Source: Pholis gunnellus
Taxonomy: Eukaryota > Chordata > Actinopteri > Perciformes > Pholidae
Direction: 5' to 3'
DNA length: 64,000 bases
Assembly (NCBI GenBank): GCA_910591455.2
Contig: OU342804.1
Span: forward strand, 14,985,133 to 15,049,132
Positions 1 through 12,224 of the stretch are shown here, one piece after another (position 1 is the first letter of the stretch; the number at the start of each line of letters is the position of its first letter). The translations under genes were made by a program, and so were the position numbers. The notes under the pieces were generated by a model. It saw nothing but the letters and a program-made list of their open reading frames with translations. It did no database searches and had not been told where the DNA came from.

Positions 1-258
1 TTGTCAGCCTATCCTTAACCCTATCGTCGTTAAACAGGAGGAGATTTATTTCCTAACTCTGTAGGCCTATACTTGCAACAAAATTAGTTTTTGAAAAAAA
101 AAACCGCAGTTGCAATAAAAAATCCTGCTGGTGACACATGGGCTGATCTGTGTACGGTATTTTGAATTTAGAGCTTTAAAGCAGGAAATTAGTGAACATT
201 ATTAACTTATTTGCTTTGTTCTCTTTCTGTTGGCAGGCACCCTAAGGATGACAGCTCT

Positions 259-262
<4 letters not shown>

Positions 263-299
<37 letters not shown>
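263..299. repeat. (AC)n microsatellite
   Basis: About 18 uninterrupted AC units inside isl2 intron 3. Confidence 0.97.
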
Positions 300-300
<1 letters not shown>

Positions 301-716
301 GCACGCTGCCACATCAAATAGGCCTACCAGATTATTCAGATAATGGTAACAGAGCAGGTAAGAGCTAATGAGATCAATTATGAAATTAGCCTAAAGAAAC
401 ATCGCAGCACATACTTTACACACACACACACACCAAGCAGACAACCAAAAAACAAATTATCTGGATGTTAAAGGACAACAACAAATACTAATCATTGACC
501 TTATATTGATTTTTTCATTTCGTTTTTCACTCAAGCACTCACCATTTTTCAACAAACGTTTACTTTGTATGTGTTTGTCAACTATCCGTAATTTCTTTTA
601 ATTTCATTCTTTAATTTGTTTAAACTGAAGAGCTTTTATTCAGGAATAAACAGCCGATTTTATGATTTTCCGTTATTAGGAATAATTGCACTTTCTAAAA
701 CGAATAAAAACAGATA

Positions 717-757
717 ATATATATATATATAATAATTATGATAATAATAATAATAAT
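717..757. repeat. AT / TAA simple repeat beside the isl2 exon 3 donor
   Basis: A (TA)n run followed by TAA-type units begins within about 5 bases of the exon 3 donor on the transcribed strand. Confidence 0.85.
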
Positions 758-762
758 CCGAC

Positions 763-1025
763 CTGCCAAATGCAGCGGTCTGTTGGAGTGCATGTGTCCG
801 GGGCTGATGGGGCTTCCTGCGGAGCTCCTGTCCAGCAGCAGGCTGTGGTCCGCCCGGCACAGCAGCTCGTCTTCCCGCAGGGAAAACTCGTCTCCCGGCA
901 GCAGCTGCCTGCTGCACACCGAGCAACGAAAACACTCGATGTGGTACACGTTATCCCGGGCTCTCATCACCAAATCGCTGCTGCTGAATCCCAGATTGCA
1001 TTTTGCGCATTTTATTCCAAACAGC
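763..1025 (-). CDS. isl2: isl2 coding exon 3 (LIM domain 2 and linker)
   Basis: The exon is 263 nt; the acceptor is ttttccag and the donor gtcggatt, with a phase-1 exit after LHLAG. It encodes LIM2 (LFGIKCAKCNLGFSSSD through LLCRADH) and the SAGSPISPGHMHS linker leading toward the homeodomain. The donor is directly followed by an AT-rich TAA-type repeat. Downstream exons with the homeobox are not in the window. Confidence 0.93.
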
Positions 1026-2073
1026 CTGGAAAATTAGGGAGAAATTGTCAGAGAATGAAAAATCTACGAAGAAATGTAAAATAAATAACAACGAAGAAAC
1101 GTTCAGATGACAACTCAGAGTTGAGTAGGAGCCTATAATACTGCTATAATTTATTTGTAATTTGAATGAATAACAAAATACTGTGGATTGTGTTTTCTTA
1201 TTTTTGTAATATTGTAAACTGAATAGTTAACGCAGGCTTTGTGGAACAAAGTCTTCTGTTTTTTATATCCAAATGAGTCTTTTTCAAATTAGGTTTGACC
1301 TCTTCATAATATTGATTCATATTGTATTTAAATATGTTTAATTTACGTTTGATGTGATTAAACATAATCCAGCCCATATAAAGAGAATATTTCCAAACTC
1401 CTACCTTACATAATCTCTTTTGCAATAGGTTTTGCCGTCCCGGACGAAACAAGTGCAGGACTCATCCAGGTATTGGCTGCACTCTGCACACTTCAGGCAG
1501 GCTGCATGCCACTCCAGGTCGGGAGAGACTCTCAGTATGTACTGGTCATGGATCTGACTTCCACATCCTACACACATCGCGAATCCTGACTTCTCTGCAA
1601 AGAGACAACAACAATTAAAGCACAAACTGAAACGCAGCCAAATAAACACACTAACACAAACAATTGCAGCATTTACTCGATTAAACACATATATAAAGTA
1701 AGTCCAGTATGTTTCAGTTTTGCAGTGAATTCCTCTATTTTGCAGACTGGACACGTCTTGATGTTATGTAACAGATGAGGACTTTTGCTAGCATTCGTCA
1801 AGCAAAGCACTGAATGGTTTTACTTTCTTTTTTTTTTAAAGTGCCTCCAAAGTGCACAGCCAGAGAAATGAAAGGCTACTATTCTCTAGTGCATCATTAA
1901 GAAAATAACTTAAGTAGTCGGTGCACTGCTGAATATATCACGTAGCCCTTAATACCACCGCGACGAAAACAAAGTCTGCCACTTAAAACTCCACCGAGCA
2001 GTTTAGCTTACTTACTTTTGGAATGATCCCCCATATCACCCAAGAAAGAAGAGCTGAAAATAATATCCACCAT
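763..2073 (-). CDS. isl2: isl2: Islet-type LIM-homeodomain transcription factor, 5' part (partial at left edge)
   Basis: Three exons (2073-2016, 1594-1405, 1025-763) join with canonical GT/AG sites in phases 1, 2 and 1 to give the first 170 codons plus one base. The product starts MVDIIFSSSFLGDMGDHSKKK, an Islet-family N-terminus, then has two LIM zinc-finger domains. LIM1 ligands are C27, C30, H49, C52, C55, C58, C77 and D80; LIM2 ligands are C89, C92, H111, C114, C117, C120, C139 and D142. Islet proteins are nuclear factors that bind LDB cofactors through the LIM domains and specify motor and sensory neurons. The homeodomain and C-terminus are missing because the gene runs off the window. 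Linkage to tmem266 and similarity of LIM2 to fish Islet-2 as I recall it favour isl2 over isl1; I cannot assign the a or b duplicate. Confidence 0.93.
1026..1404 (-). other. isl2 intron 2
   Basis: A 379-bp AT-rich intron bounded by gtaggagt and ttttccag. Nothing else is recognised in it. Confidence 0.9.
1405..1594 (-). CDS. isl2: isl2 coding exon 2 (LIM domain 1)
   Basis: The exon is 190 nt, with acceptor ctttgcag and donor gtaggagt. It encodes residues 20-82 plus two bases of R83. It holds all of LIM1, including the linker motifs HDQYILRVSPDLEWHAACLKC and DGKTYCKRDYVR. All eight zinc ligands are intact. Confidence 0.95.
1595..2015 (-). other. isl2 intron 1
   Basis: A 421-bp intron bounded by gtaagtaa and ctttgcag. 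It contains a T-run near 1809-1818 but no recognised element. Confidence 0.9.
2016..2073 (-). CDS. isl2: isl2 coding exon 1
   Basis: ATG is at 2073-2071 and the exon gives 19 codons plus one base, ending in AAAA before a consensus donor (gtaagtaagc). The start is chosen because MVDI is the conserved Islet N-terminus. The -3 base is a pyrimidine but +4 is G. The 5' UTR continues upstream; its start is not visible. An open frame also runs through this exon from upstream in the same direction (2300-1983), but it lacks Islet similarity and is treated as chance. Confidence 0.92.
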
Positions 2074-2159
2074 ACAGGACGGATAAAGGGGATTGTGGTA
2101 GATGCAGAAAAGATGTGAGGAGATGACTGGCCCTTCGGCTGCCTCCCTGATAACGTGTG

Positions 2160-2300
2160 TCTCGCCGGACTGGGAGGGTGAAGGGGGGGGGGGGTGGGTG
2201 GGGGGCGCCGCCGATGTCCCACACGCTGCTGCTCTGACGTCATGACGTCAACAGGGGACTCGCCAATCGCCCCACTGCATCTCTCTCTCTCAATCTCCAA
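2160..2300 (-). promoter_or_regulatory. isl2 upstream region: G-run cluster, double CRE, CCAAT box
   Basis: This block lies about 90-230 bp before the isl2 start codon and is more GC- and CpG-rich than its surroundings. On the plus strand 2172-2205 has runs GGG, GGG, a 12-G run, GGG and a 6-G run, which fits a G-quadruplex; the coding strand is C-rich there. Positions 2235-2242 and 2243-2250 are two perfect TGACGTCA cAMP-response palindromes with no spacer. CCAAT is at 2263-2267. No clear TATA box was seen. Promoter function is inferred from position and motifs; the transcription start is unknown. Confidence 0.6.
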
Positions 2301-5300
2301 AATAAAATAAAAGTCCGATGTATATTTATGTTTGACAGATACTCATAATGAAGAGGTTCATATTTAGTTTCATCTAACAACGATAAAACAGAGCTAGGAA
2401 AAAATAAAGGTTCAAACGGAAACAACATGGAGGCATTTTGATCAAGATTTTAAGATGCACATCAATTGCATAATGCTGATAGGGATGATCATCAGTAGAC
2501 CTATCATCATCATCATAGGGAAACCAAAAAATGTGGCAAAGCATTTTGTTACAAATTTATCAAAATATTTACTGCCAAACCAAAATCTATTTTTTTTAGT
2601 TTAATAAGCCTAAATGTTGCGTTTCTTGGTCACCCAATGAAGCACTAACGTTGACAGTAATTATAATATCAGTGTATTATTTGGGCCATAACACAAATGA
2701 TTACATGTCTATTGATTGTTAAATTGTCCTGCACAGATACTCACAAATAACTTTTTGTCTTTAGCGGGATTTTCATATCGCTTCCAATACAGTTGAGATT
2801 TTAGCTGTGCTGTATATCTTGGTTCAACATCAAAATCATTTCCCATGTCATGATGGGAAACTGATATTTCTTGAGACCCCAAGAGTCGCATTGTTGGTCT
2901 TTTGATTTGGAGGCAAAACTAGTACAGATTACGGCCTTGATATTTCATTATTTAAAAAACTTAAAGTCAACCAAAACGATTAATCGTACAGTAATGTGTT
3001 TTTTGGACATCATTTCAAGAGGATTTGAGGACAGTCGACAAGTCTTCTCTGCTCCGTCCCTCCAGGTTTCTCATCTACTCGAGAACAAGGCCATCTATTG
3101 GAGGAAAAGCAGAACTACATTTAAACAGCAGATATGACATCTATTCCATGGCTCTCTCTATATGAGCTTGAAAACTAAAGCTCTTAACTAAACCGCTGAA
3201 TCACATTGAAGTCTTAATGGAAATCTGTATTCCACACATAAGATTCACAAAAAATTGTTTAATAATATATATACATTTCTATTGACATGCTCGGTCTGTT
3301 TGAATAAACACTATAACAGTTGCACAATGCCAATGTTTAGTAACTCTTTTCTTCCTGTTTCTTTCCTCCGTCATCATGTAACGTAGTCAAACCAAGGAAA
3401 CAGTTTCTTATCCTCTGTTGCAAACAGGTTAAACCAATATACACTTGATATGCTATTGGACAGGGTAACTGTAAAAACTGTTCATGCCATGATGATGACT
3501 CTTATTTTGAAAGCCACACACCAGATAGGCTTCTCCTGCTTAAAACAGTGGACTGCTCCTGACTAAAAGTTTGCTCTCGAGACAACCTGTGAAACATAAT
3601 TACACTGAAAGAGGAGGAGTTTGGGGAAAATGGTGAGTTCAAATATCTGAATGTAATTACGTCGCGAATGTGTCTGTTAATTTAGTTATTTTGTGGCAAA
3701 AATAAGGTGATGTTAACTACCAGCGTGGCTGTGTCTTCTTATGTTCTTGTGTTATATTGTATATACTTAGTCCCTCAATGCTGTTTTATAGGTAAGTTGA
3801 GGCACAAACTGGTTAATTTAGAGTGAGGGTATTTTAGCCAATTAACAGCAAAGCTGTCTGATGCATTGCATGACTAATGACTTATTTTTTAAATCTTTTT
3901 TTTTTCCCAAACAAAAACATAATATTCATGGTAACTACGAGGCAGCATGATTATGATGATTATTATAATTTTCATCTTCAATTAGTCTAGACATTAGTCT
4001 ACCACTAGTGTCAGGTATACATTTGAAATAAAAACGAGTACAAATAACCCTTTCAATATAATCAATAGAAATTATGACAGTGTCTTTGTGACCTTGTTTG
4101 GCTTAAGCTAAACCAGCTGCTTTGTTAGCAGACTACTACTTACTGTATCTTCATGTTGTTGTACATGTATGTTTGAGGACAGGGTCACTATGTGCAGTTA
4201 TTATGCAGTTTAGTATTCCTGCCAACAGAAAATGCTGTTGGCCTTTGACACAGTCAGACACATTTATTATTTACATTTAAGAAGCTTAATGTAGGTCTTT
4301 GGCTGTCATGCCAAACTGCCCAAACAATGAAAGTTAACTTCAATATTCTAGTACAATTTATTATTTATCTTTTTTTAACACTTATAAATGTCTAAATGAG
4401 TTCCTACATGCGGGCCACAAGTGAGAGAAGAAGTACTGTGTCATGCCTAAAAGCTGGTACCAATTGTAGGCCTGCAGTATTTCCACCGGACCTGAAACTA
4501 ACAGCAGGAATACAAGGATACAAAGAATACCTGCAGCTGTCTTGCTTATTCAAGGGCACTGGAGATTTACATCTCCTGTATCTTCTGTCCGTGTGTTGTT
4601 ACAGGCTCCTCCTGTAGTTTACAGAGACACTGTTTGATGTGGAGAATAATCCATCATTTCAAAATCAAAGCGACCTAGCAGCCAGAGTGTACAAACAAAC
4701 ACAAACTGATACCTGAGCTACAACACACTGACATGAATGTATGAGTTCAGTTAGGATGAATGGCCTGGCATAACCTCACTGAGGTCATTTGTAAAATGGC
4801 AGGAAGTGCTTTTATTTACTTTTGAGTAAGGTAAGGTCAAAGCAGTCCAGAAGATACTAGTGGCACAACATCATTCATACCAAAAACCACAACAGAGAGG
4901 AATTAAACTGATTTTAGCTACAGTACTTAAAATCTGTTTAACTTCCCCAACATCTGTGCAGGAGGAACAAAATATAGTTCCAAATGTTGAAAAGTTTTCT
5001 AAATATCATTAGTTTGCAAAAGAAAGTTGTGACTGTTGTTGGCTACTGAAATTCATCTGCTCAATATCAAATTTAGTAAATCTCTGTAATTCTTAGCGTG
5101 TTTGAGCAAATCAGATATTATATAATGCATATTGGATTTTTCAGCTTTAACTATTGTGTCTCCATGTCCTAATGCATCTCAAAAAAATGTCTTTTTAATG
5201 AGTGACTTCATCCTGTAGTCTGATTGTTCAATAGAACTGTCAGCTCAAACATCTAATGGTATTTCAATTGAATTAGGATGCATTAAATTAAATCTTAGGT

Positions 5301-5432
5301 ATTTTAATACAGCTCATATTGATCTTTATTTCTAGGCTTTACTTTGTTTAGTAGTACAAGGTGCAGTATGTTGTTAATTCAATGTGACTGACTCACTTGC
5401 ATCAGTCGCTTTAATTTGTTTCTCAGAGTATC

Positions 5433-5478
5433 ATATTCAAGCCACTTTTATTTCTTATTGTAAAAGTGGCTTGAATAT
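5433..5478. repeat. Perfect inverted repeat, 18-bp arms, 10-nt loop
   Basis: The arm atattcaagccactttta (5433-5450) is followed by a 10-base spacer and its exact reverse complement (5461-5478). Seen directly. It could fold into a hairpin in either strand and is unlike the surrounding sequence. Origin unknown. Confidence 0.95.
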
Positions 5479-6289
5479 AAAATAAATTTGTTGCAGATAC
5501 TTTTAAAACTAGACAGAGCATTACCTCTTTTATGCTTTTGCATAAACTTTTCCTCCTGCCCTTGGAGAGCTCATTATAACCATTACTTTACCTTTTATAG
5601 TCTCAGTCACTGTCACTAAAGATCTGTGAGAGCGTTGTGCTGTAAGCCTAAATATGTTGTGCTTCCCTTTACAGATTCTCCTCCCAAGAGTGTCTGCTAA
5701 GCTGGATACGTGGCTACTATTTCAGACATCACTGAGGTCAAATCCCAAGACCTTTTCGTCAGGACCATGTAAACTGGTTAGCCTCTTGTTGTGATAAATG
5801 CAGTAAGTGGCGTAAACAATGAAAATGTAAAGAGGACGAAGGAAAGGCACACCAACCAAACGGATACCACTTGAACACCATCCAACTACTTGCTCAAGGT
5901 TCTTTGTAGCAAATTTGCTTATCTTTCTTTGCAACTTTTGCATCAAGGATAAGTTAGAAACCAACATTATGATAACTCATCATAACGCTGTGTCATAGAC
6001 AGGGCCTGATTAATGTTGTAGAAGCATGCATTGAGTGTGGTGCACTTAATCATTCAAACCATTTGGCAATGTTTTTGATCCTGATGCTGTGGCTTATTTA
6101 TGCATGCTGTATTGTACACAGCATTTCCCACGATGCATAGCCCACACAGACGGATCAAATATTGAATATAGACTAAATTATTATGTGCACTCAATGTTTT
6201 GCTAAGGCTGCCGGTCAAGGGGTTAAGTTTACGAGTGTTTCATACCGTATCAATACACAGTGACAGGAAATGTCACATGCAGCATTATT

Positions 6290-6660
6290 GTTTGCGACCT
6301 GTTAATGAATGCTAGATCAAACAAAGCCATCCTAGCTGTCACTCTGGCATAAAAGCCTCCCTGAAGAATCTCTAATCACAATTTGATGGGGCCCATTAAC
6401 CTCATGAAATATATATGTGTGACTGAAATTATCCACTTAAACTTTGGCAAGAGCAAAATGTTCTTGTTTGGAATTCAGGGGGGCTCTCCTGGGCTGCATT
6501 ACTGAACTTTTCACAGTGACTCGTTGTCTCTTGAATGTTTTAGGGTTCTATGGCACTTTGCCTTTATTGTGAGACCTAATAAGTAATTCAAAATTGCAAT
6601 TCCTTCGAACTCCCCGGGCTTCATTCAATTGAAGTCGTGCCAATTTGTTTATGTCCGTTA
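6290..6660. promoter_or_regulatory. Candidate conserved non-coding block
   Basis: A non-repetitive stretch 4 kb upstream of isl2 with several homeodomain-like ATTA/TAAT cores and a CTAATCACAATTTGATGGGG segment. It has the balanced composition typical of developmental enhancers. This is an impression from composition only; no alignment was possible. Confidence 0.25.
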
Positions 6661-6921
6661 GAGTGACTTCATTTTTTTTTGAGAAAAAAAGGATGTGCTG
6701 CTTTTGAACAGGGTATTACAGTAATGCCTTGTTTTGTAACTATACTTTTTTTTTCTTCAAATAATTCTTTGGTGAAATCAGACTTTATTCTGAAGCTTGT
6801 ATATCTTTACATTGTGTGCCATGGATTTATTTTGTAATTTTTTCAAATATTTTGGTGACAATTTAAATTGTGTCTCTTTTCAGCATGAAGGTTTTTTTTA
6901 CTGTGCACTGGCCTGAACATC

Positions 6922-6995
<74 letters not shown>
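6922..6995. repeat. (GT)n microsatellite
   Basis: About 37 uninterrupted GT units, in the isl2-tmem266 spacer. Confidence 0.98.
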
Positions 6996-6997
<2 letters not shown>

Positions 6998-8019
6998 TCC
7001 TGAGTCATTAATCACATACATGCTTTGTTTGTTTTCCTCTCACCAAATGATCTTAAATGTTGTATTTTTATCAATTAAATGATTGAAAATCCTGAAACCA
7101 CAACTTAGACTTCAAGCAGCAATTATTTTCAGCAATTATATATTTATTGATTTATATAATTCTTTTAACAGTATATTAATTAATTTATTTGTAGATTGAA
7201 TTCAAAATTTGAGATTTTCTTTTCCTATATAATATGATCCAATCTGAATGCTGTTAAATGACAATAAGAACATACAATAGGACTGTACATGACAACTTCA
7301 TGACAACTGAATCAAACTAAGACAAACAAAGACAAATATCCATGAATATTGGTACATATATTCCCCAAGAAATGAGGACATATCTTCATGAATATTATTA
7401 TAGCAATATTCTCCAAATATATATGATGTCAGTCATGATCTTGCTCACTTTGGTACATATTGTATTTTTTCATTAATTGCAATCAGCACACTTTACGTGT
7501 CTTGTTCTAAAGACTTCAGGCTAAATCTCGCACACTGTAGCATCATTTAAAACAATTCTAAACTCCCTGAGTGTATGACTGTATTAATCTGCAGTATAGT
7601 AGTGTTTAAATACTTTAATTTGAACACATTTGAATGATTCGATTTAATTTTGTTCTTACCCTAAGCAACGTTTTAACCTCGAAACCCCATGAAATGTAGT
7701 TAATGGCTGTTTTAAAGCTCTAAATGATTTACCAGAAGCAATAGTAAGTTAGCTGTAAGTGCTGTGAGACCGCTCTTATGTCCAGAGTCAGCCAAAAGTG
7801 AAATTAATATAAGCACTCAGGTTATAAGATATTACAAATGTGTAAACAGATATCTCCCCAAATCCTTTTGTAAAAAAGGTCAGGTATTACTTTTAGCACA
7901 TAGTTACAGCATATTTCACAATAAATAGTTTTTATTTACAACAGTGATGGTATGTCTGCATGCATAGTAATTTATTGTGTGACAGAGACCTTAAATAATG
8001 CCTCAGAGAGAAAAAAAAT

Positions 8020-8400
8020 CACATCCTCATGCAAGCGAGGCCACTCTGAGAGGGTAACCATGTTGCAGATTTATAATTCATTATTCTTCAGAGTTAATGC
8101 AGTATTCACATGATAATTAGTATTAATTTTTTATTGGTGCCTCGGGTCAGTTCTGCATTGTTAGGCTGAAGAATCTGTGCCATTGTTACCTCAGTGTAAC
8201 TGTCAGTCGCCTGTTTTATTTTACAAATGCACGTCTTGTATTTTATTATCAGCTGCTCTCATCAGCGCAGAGCGGCAGTCTTGTTGCTTATCAGCAGCTT
8301 TAACAAGAGGCTGTGTCACTTTAAATGAGGAAATAAGCATCTCTGTTTGGATCAGTCAAAACAACGCTCTGTCAAACACTGAAACAGTAGGTCTTTAAAT
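8020..8400. promoter_or_regulatory. Candidate conserved non-coding block
   Basis: Unique-looking sequence with TTATAATTCATTATTC, ATAATTAGTATTAATTTTT and TTATCAGCAGC motifs. No reading frame resembles a known protein. Proposed as a possible isl2 enhancer from composition and position only. Confidence 0.22.
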
Positions 8401-9499
8401 ACACTGTCCATTAAAAGCAAACTGACGAGAAAAAGGTATTATGTTTTACTATTAATAGATTCATATGTATTAGTCATTTAGTGGCATTTACAGTTTACTA
8501 CAGATTTTGCTGTGACTATTTCAAATTTACCAGACTGGTATGAGGCAAAAATAACTACATTTCTGTGTTAGGGGTGAACAAAACAACAGGAACACCTTAT
8601 GTCATAATGTCATTTAATTCAAGCGCTGTTAGGATTTGATGCCGCTTCTTGCTGATGTTTTACTTACCACAATCGTAAACATTTGTTAAAACAGAAATGT
8701 TATTTAGTCGGTTTTATTGAGCAGCGTATGAACTAATTTAGTTTACATTTTAAATTTAAGTTATTTAAAACTTAATTCTTGTGTTTTTACCTGAATTAGA
8801 GCTGAAACAATGAAGTGATTTGTAGATTAGTCGAAGACCAAACATTTTTTGATTATTGATTTATCATTTGAAAACCATTCTCTGGTTCCAACTTCTCAAT
8901 TGAGAGAATTTTTTGCATTTCTTCTGTCATGTTCACAACAGTCAAGGCTTCATTCTTGTGCCATGTGCGCCATAGTGTTCTGCTTATTGACAAGCTGATT
9001 AATTCACTTGTGTCACAATCTGCCTGTTTTGTAAAGCACTCATGTTCTCACACCTGAGGGAAGCTTTGCTGTGTGAAGGAAGAGGTTTCAGCATCACTTT
9101 GGGGTATTTTATTAACAGGACAGCAGGTGCACGACTCCCTGACCCACTCCCTCCACCAGCTGTGTGTGTTTGAGTGTGTGAGAGCATGTGGAGGCCAAAT
9201 GGCAGACAACCAGAGCTCTGGGAAAACTGGCCGAGCTTGGCAAATCAAGCGGTGACTCTGGTGAACCAAAAGCTGCCTGCTGCTGCCTCAGTCGCCTACT
9301 TTGCAGAGGAAACTTTTTAAAGCTGCCTGTATGCAGAGGCGAAGGGGCGTACTTTTTTCTCTCAACTGAAAAAAAAAGGCCCTCTAGATTGACAGCGCCT
9401 TTCATACTGTATTATCCGGCCTGGCTTTTAACTCCAAGAGAACTGTGTTCACAAATTGATGCTCTGCTCCTTTGGGGCTGTAGCTGAAACATTAAATTG

Positions 9500-9740
9500 T
9501 GCTGAAATATTCATATGTGAGTGCATTTAGCTGAGAGCAATTGATGTGCGACTCCCCAGAGGCCCGATGGAAATGTTGCAGGGCCCCAGCATGCGCTTGC
9601 GGACACCCTGAGTTCTGGCCGGGACCGTGATTGTGATTTAGCCAAGGCTACTGAGTTGGACTCAGCTGAAAGCCGGATTCAGGGGGGCTGATGTCAGTGT
9701 CTGCCCTTGCGGCCAGAGACGAAATATATGGTGGGTTGTG
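9500..9740. promoter_or_regulatory. Candidate conserved non-coding block (GC-richer island)
   Basis: A locally GC-richer patch in AT-rich spacer, with CTGAAATATTCATATGTGAG followed by GGGCCCCAGCATGCGCTTGC. No coding match was recognised. Enhancer or conserved-element status is a guess from base composition. Confidence 0.22.
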
Positions 9741-11039
9741 CCGCACACCAGTTGGCAACATGAAGGCTATCAAGGTTTTTAAGACAAATAAAATATGGAA
9801 TTATAAAAGAGCAGTTTAGCATCCTATATTCAGTTTGAAGAAAACCACACTGGGAAAAAATCAACAAAAGTGATTTAAGTTGTCAAATAGCCAATTTTGT
9901 TGTGAAACACCTCAGGGTGGGGATGCCAATCAACGAGATTTACTTTTTTATTGTACTTTAGGATACAAAAAGGACTCTTGAAATGCTAAATTAAAATGTT
10001 AATACAGTACTTTTTGCTATTGAAGTAATTATTTTCTATTATCTACATGTTCATTTAGTAATGCTGAAGCATTGTAGTTGGAATTTCAGGAGCTGTTCAG
10101 CATCTGGTTCGATTGAAAACCCGGAATTTAAGTCAGATCACACAAAACTGAGAGTAAATTCTGTTCTATAGCCCTATTTTATTTATTCCATCAGAAATAT
10201 TCTTGCAGTGTATTCCACTATCAAAATCGCATTAGCTTTTCACCAATCAAAGAATGTTTATTCATTCTAAATGTTTATGTTAGGAACAAGAAACAAATTA
10301 TGTCAATTCGAGATTAGGAAAAACAGGAATTATTTGTTGACACTTGGAAAAAAGATTATTGTGAAGGTTTTTAGATCATTCATTTCTTCTGACTCAGTGT
10401 GCACTTACATGTCGTTACTGTAAATGTTTGGTCAGGATGTTTATGCATTTGTTGCAGAAGCAAGACATTGTATGTACATGGCTTCAATACGATTTAGAAA
10501 AATGTTGAATCTGTGGCAGCCATTTCCCTGAAGAGTTGGGCTTTTTACTGAAAAATGTTTGCTAATTTACCCATCATGTAGCAAGTCATGCATACCATAC
10601 TTACACGTTGGATTGCTGAATTAATTTTTATGTTCTGTAGATCATGTTATTCAGTTCTTTGGAGCACGGAGTGATGTAGGCCTAGTGTCCCATCTCCCAG
10701 AGGAATATCTCAGTTGTGTCTTCATGGAGTCTTCGCCATCTTCTGATTGCTTATAACATGTGCCGGAGCAACAAGAGAAAACTAATCAGGATTTCTTTTT
10801 CTGTTTCTTAGGATAAACATAGAAGAAGCCAGAGACCTTACCATGTGGCAAATCAGACTCAAAAATTAATTTCTGGCTTTATAGTTTGCTTGTGTTCCTT
10901 TTATTAGCCAATTAAAAATGCTATTTACATTCACTAAAACCGATTTAATAATTAATATTATATCTCAAGAGGACTGAAATGATTGGGCATTGGTCATTCA
11001 GCAGGTCTTGATTCCAGTTTCAGTTTGACCCACTTTTAT

Positions 11040-11520
11040 TCCAGGTAGCATAACAACCATCTGAGGGGAAGGTATGAAAGCTCTTTTATGTTAATGCAAA
11101 AAAAAATCTCCTGTAGCCATGACAACAGTCTCCTGAGTGGATTTCTTCCACCAAGCGAACCCCTGGATCCTGTGCACTTAAGAAATATGTTTCAAAAAGA
11201 GAACCTGAGAAGCTTTTTAAAGGATGATGTATAATTTATTTGTATTTTTCTCCTGCTTCAGAGCTTCTTCAAAGTGTGTTCTGAATCTGTCAGACCGCGA
11301 CAGTAATGCAGTCATACTTCCCACATCTGTTTGTTCTCAATGAGATTAACCTTTTTCAACATATACCCAGCTGCCATAAGGCAGCGTTCAAAATCTTTTC
11401 CACGCACTTGAAAATAATTCAAATTCATAAACAAAACCCCGAAGGTGTTGATTCAGTAACTGCCTCTTGGAAAAGCAATTGGAAACATCATGCTGTATAT
11501 TAATACCAGCTAATTTGAAT
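11040..11520. promoter_or_regulatory. Candidate conserved non-coding block
   Basis: Unique sequence with ATGTTAATGCAAAAAAAA, CAATGAGATTAACC and CAGCTAATTTGAATGG segments, which resemble POU/homeodomain-type sites. The open frames here are short and unlike known proteins. Confidence 0.22.
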
Positions 11521-12224
11521 GGTTAAGTACCTGGTTGTTCTTGTCATAACATATACAGACTCATTGTTCTAGGTGACAGCAAACAGAGTAAAACCCTCAA
11601 GATTTGAGGTTGTATAACTAAAATGCACTTCTGGAGCTTGACAGCACTGTAGTTTGACAGAAAGGTAGTGGGATTAATACAATAAACCTCCGATAACCAT
11701 TCTGGGGCAGACGAAATTACACTGACATATCGTCACCTTTTAAGTTAAGGCTAAATCCCGCTGAGGCAAATTTGTGATTTGGGCTATATACATTTATTGA
11801 ATTGAAATTGTGAGCATATTTTACAAATCCAGAAGATACAAATCAACATTAGCATTCATTTGGGTTGTGGTCATGGCTATGTGATGAATGTGAGTGCATT
11901 TGTTCTTCTTTTAGCTCTGTTTTTGGTCTCTACCAACTTTTTAGTCAGTGTGCCAAATACAGTACTCTATGGCAGTGTGGTGGGCGTTACTTCAAAAGTA
12001 AAAGAAAAACTGAATATGCATATATGCAGCAAAGAAAACACAATTACATTTCCTAAAATCTGCACGTTTCCAGTTTTGCAAACTGTCCGTTAACCTGCAA
12101 AGCTTAGCATTGACACCAACACATTAACTACAATAATCTCTCAATGATTACAAAATCTGACCCGGTTTAACACATTAAAATAAGACTTGCAAACTGCCTA
12201 ATAGGCTAATCAAATATGGCGACT

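Larger units (their letters stand above)
1..762 (-). other. isl2 intron 3 (partial), non-coding
   Basis: No homeodomain-like coding sequence is present here, so this is the 5' part of the intron after the LIM2 exon. It holds an (AC)n tract at 263-299, a short CA run near 419-433 and an AT/TAA-rich stretch at 717-757 beside the splice donor. Confidence 0.8.

Noticed and set aside
1983..2300. 105-codon frame overlapping isl2 exon 1
   Set aside because: It is in a different frame from the conserved MVDII start and comes from C-rich upstream DNA; no family match.
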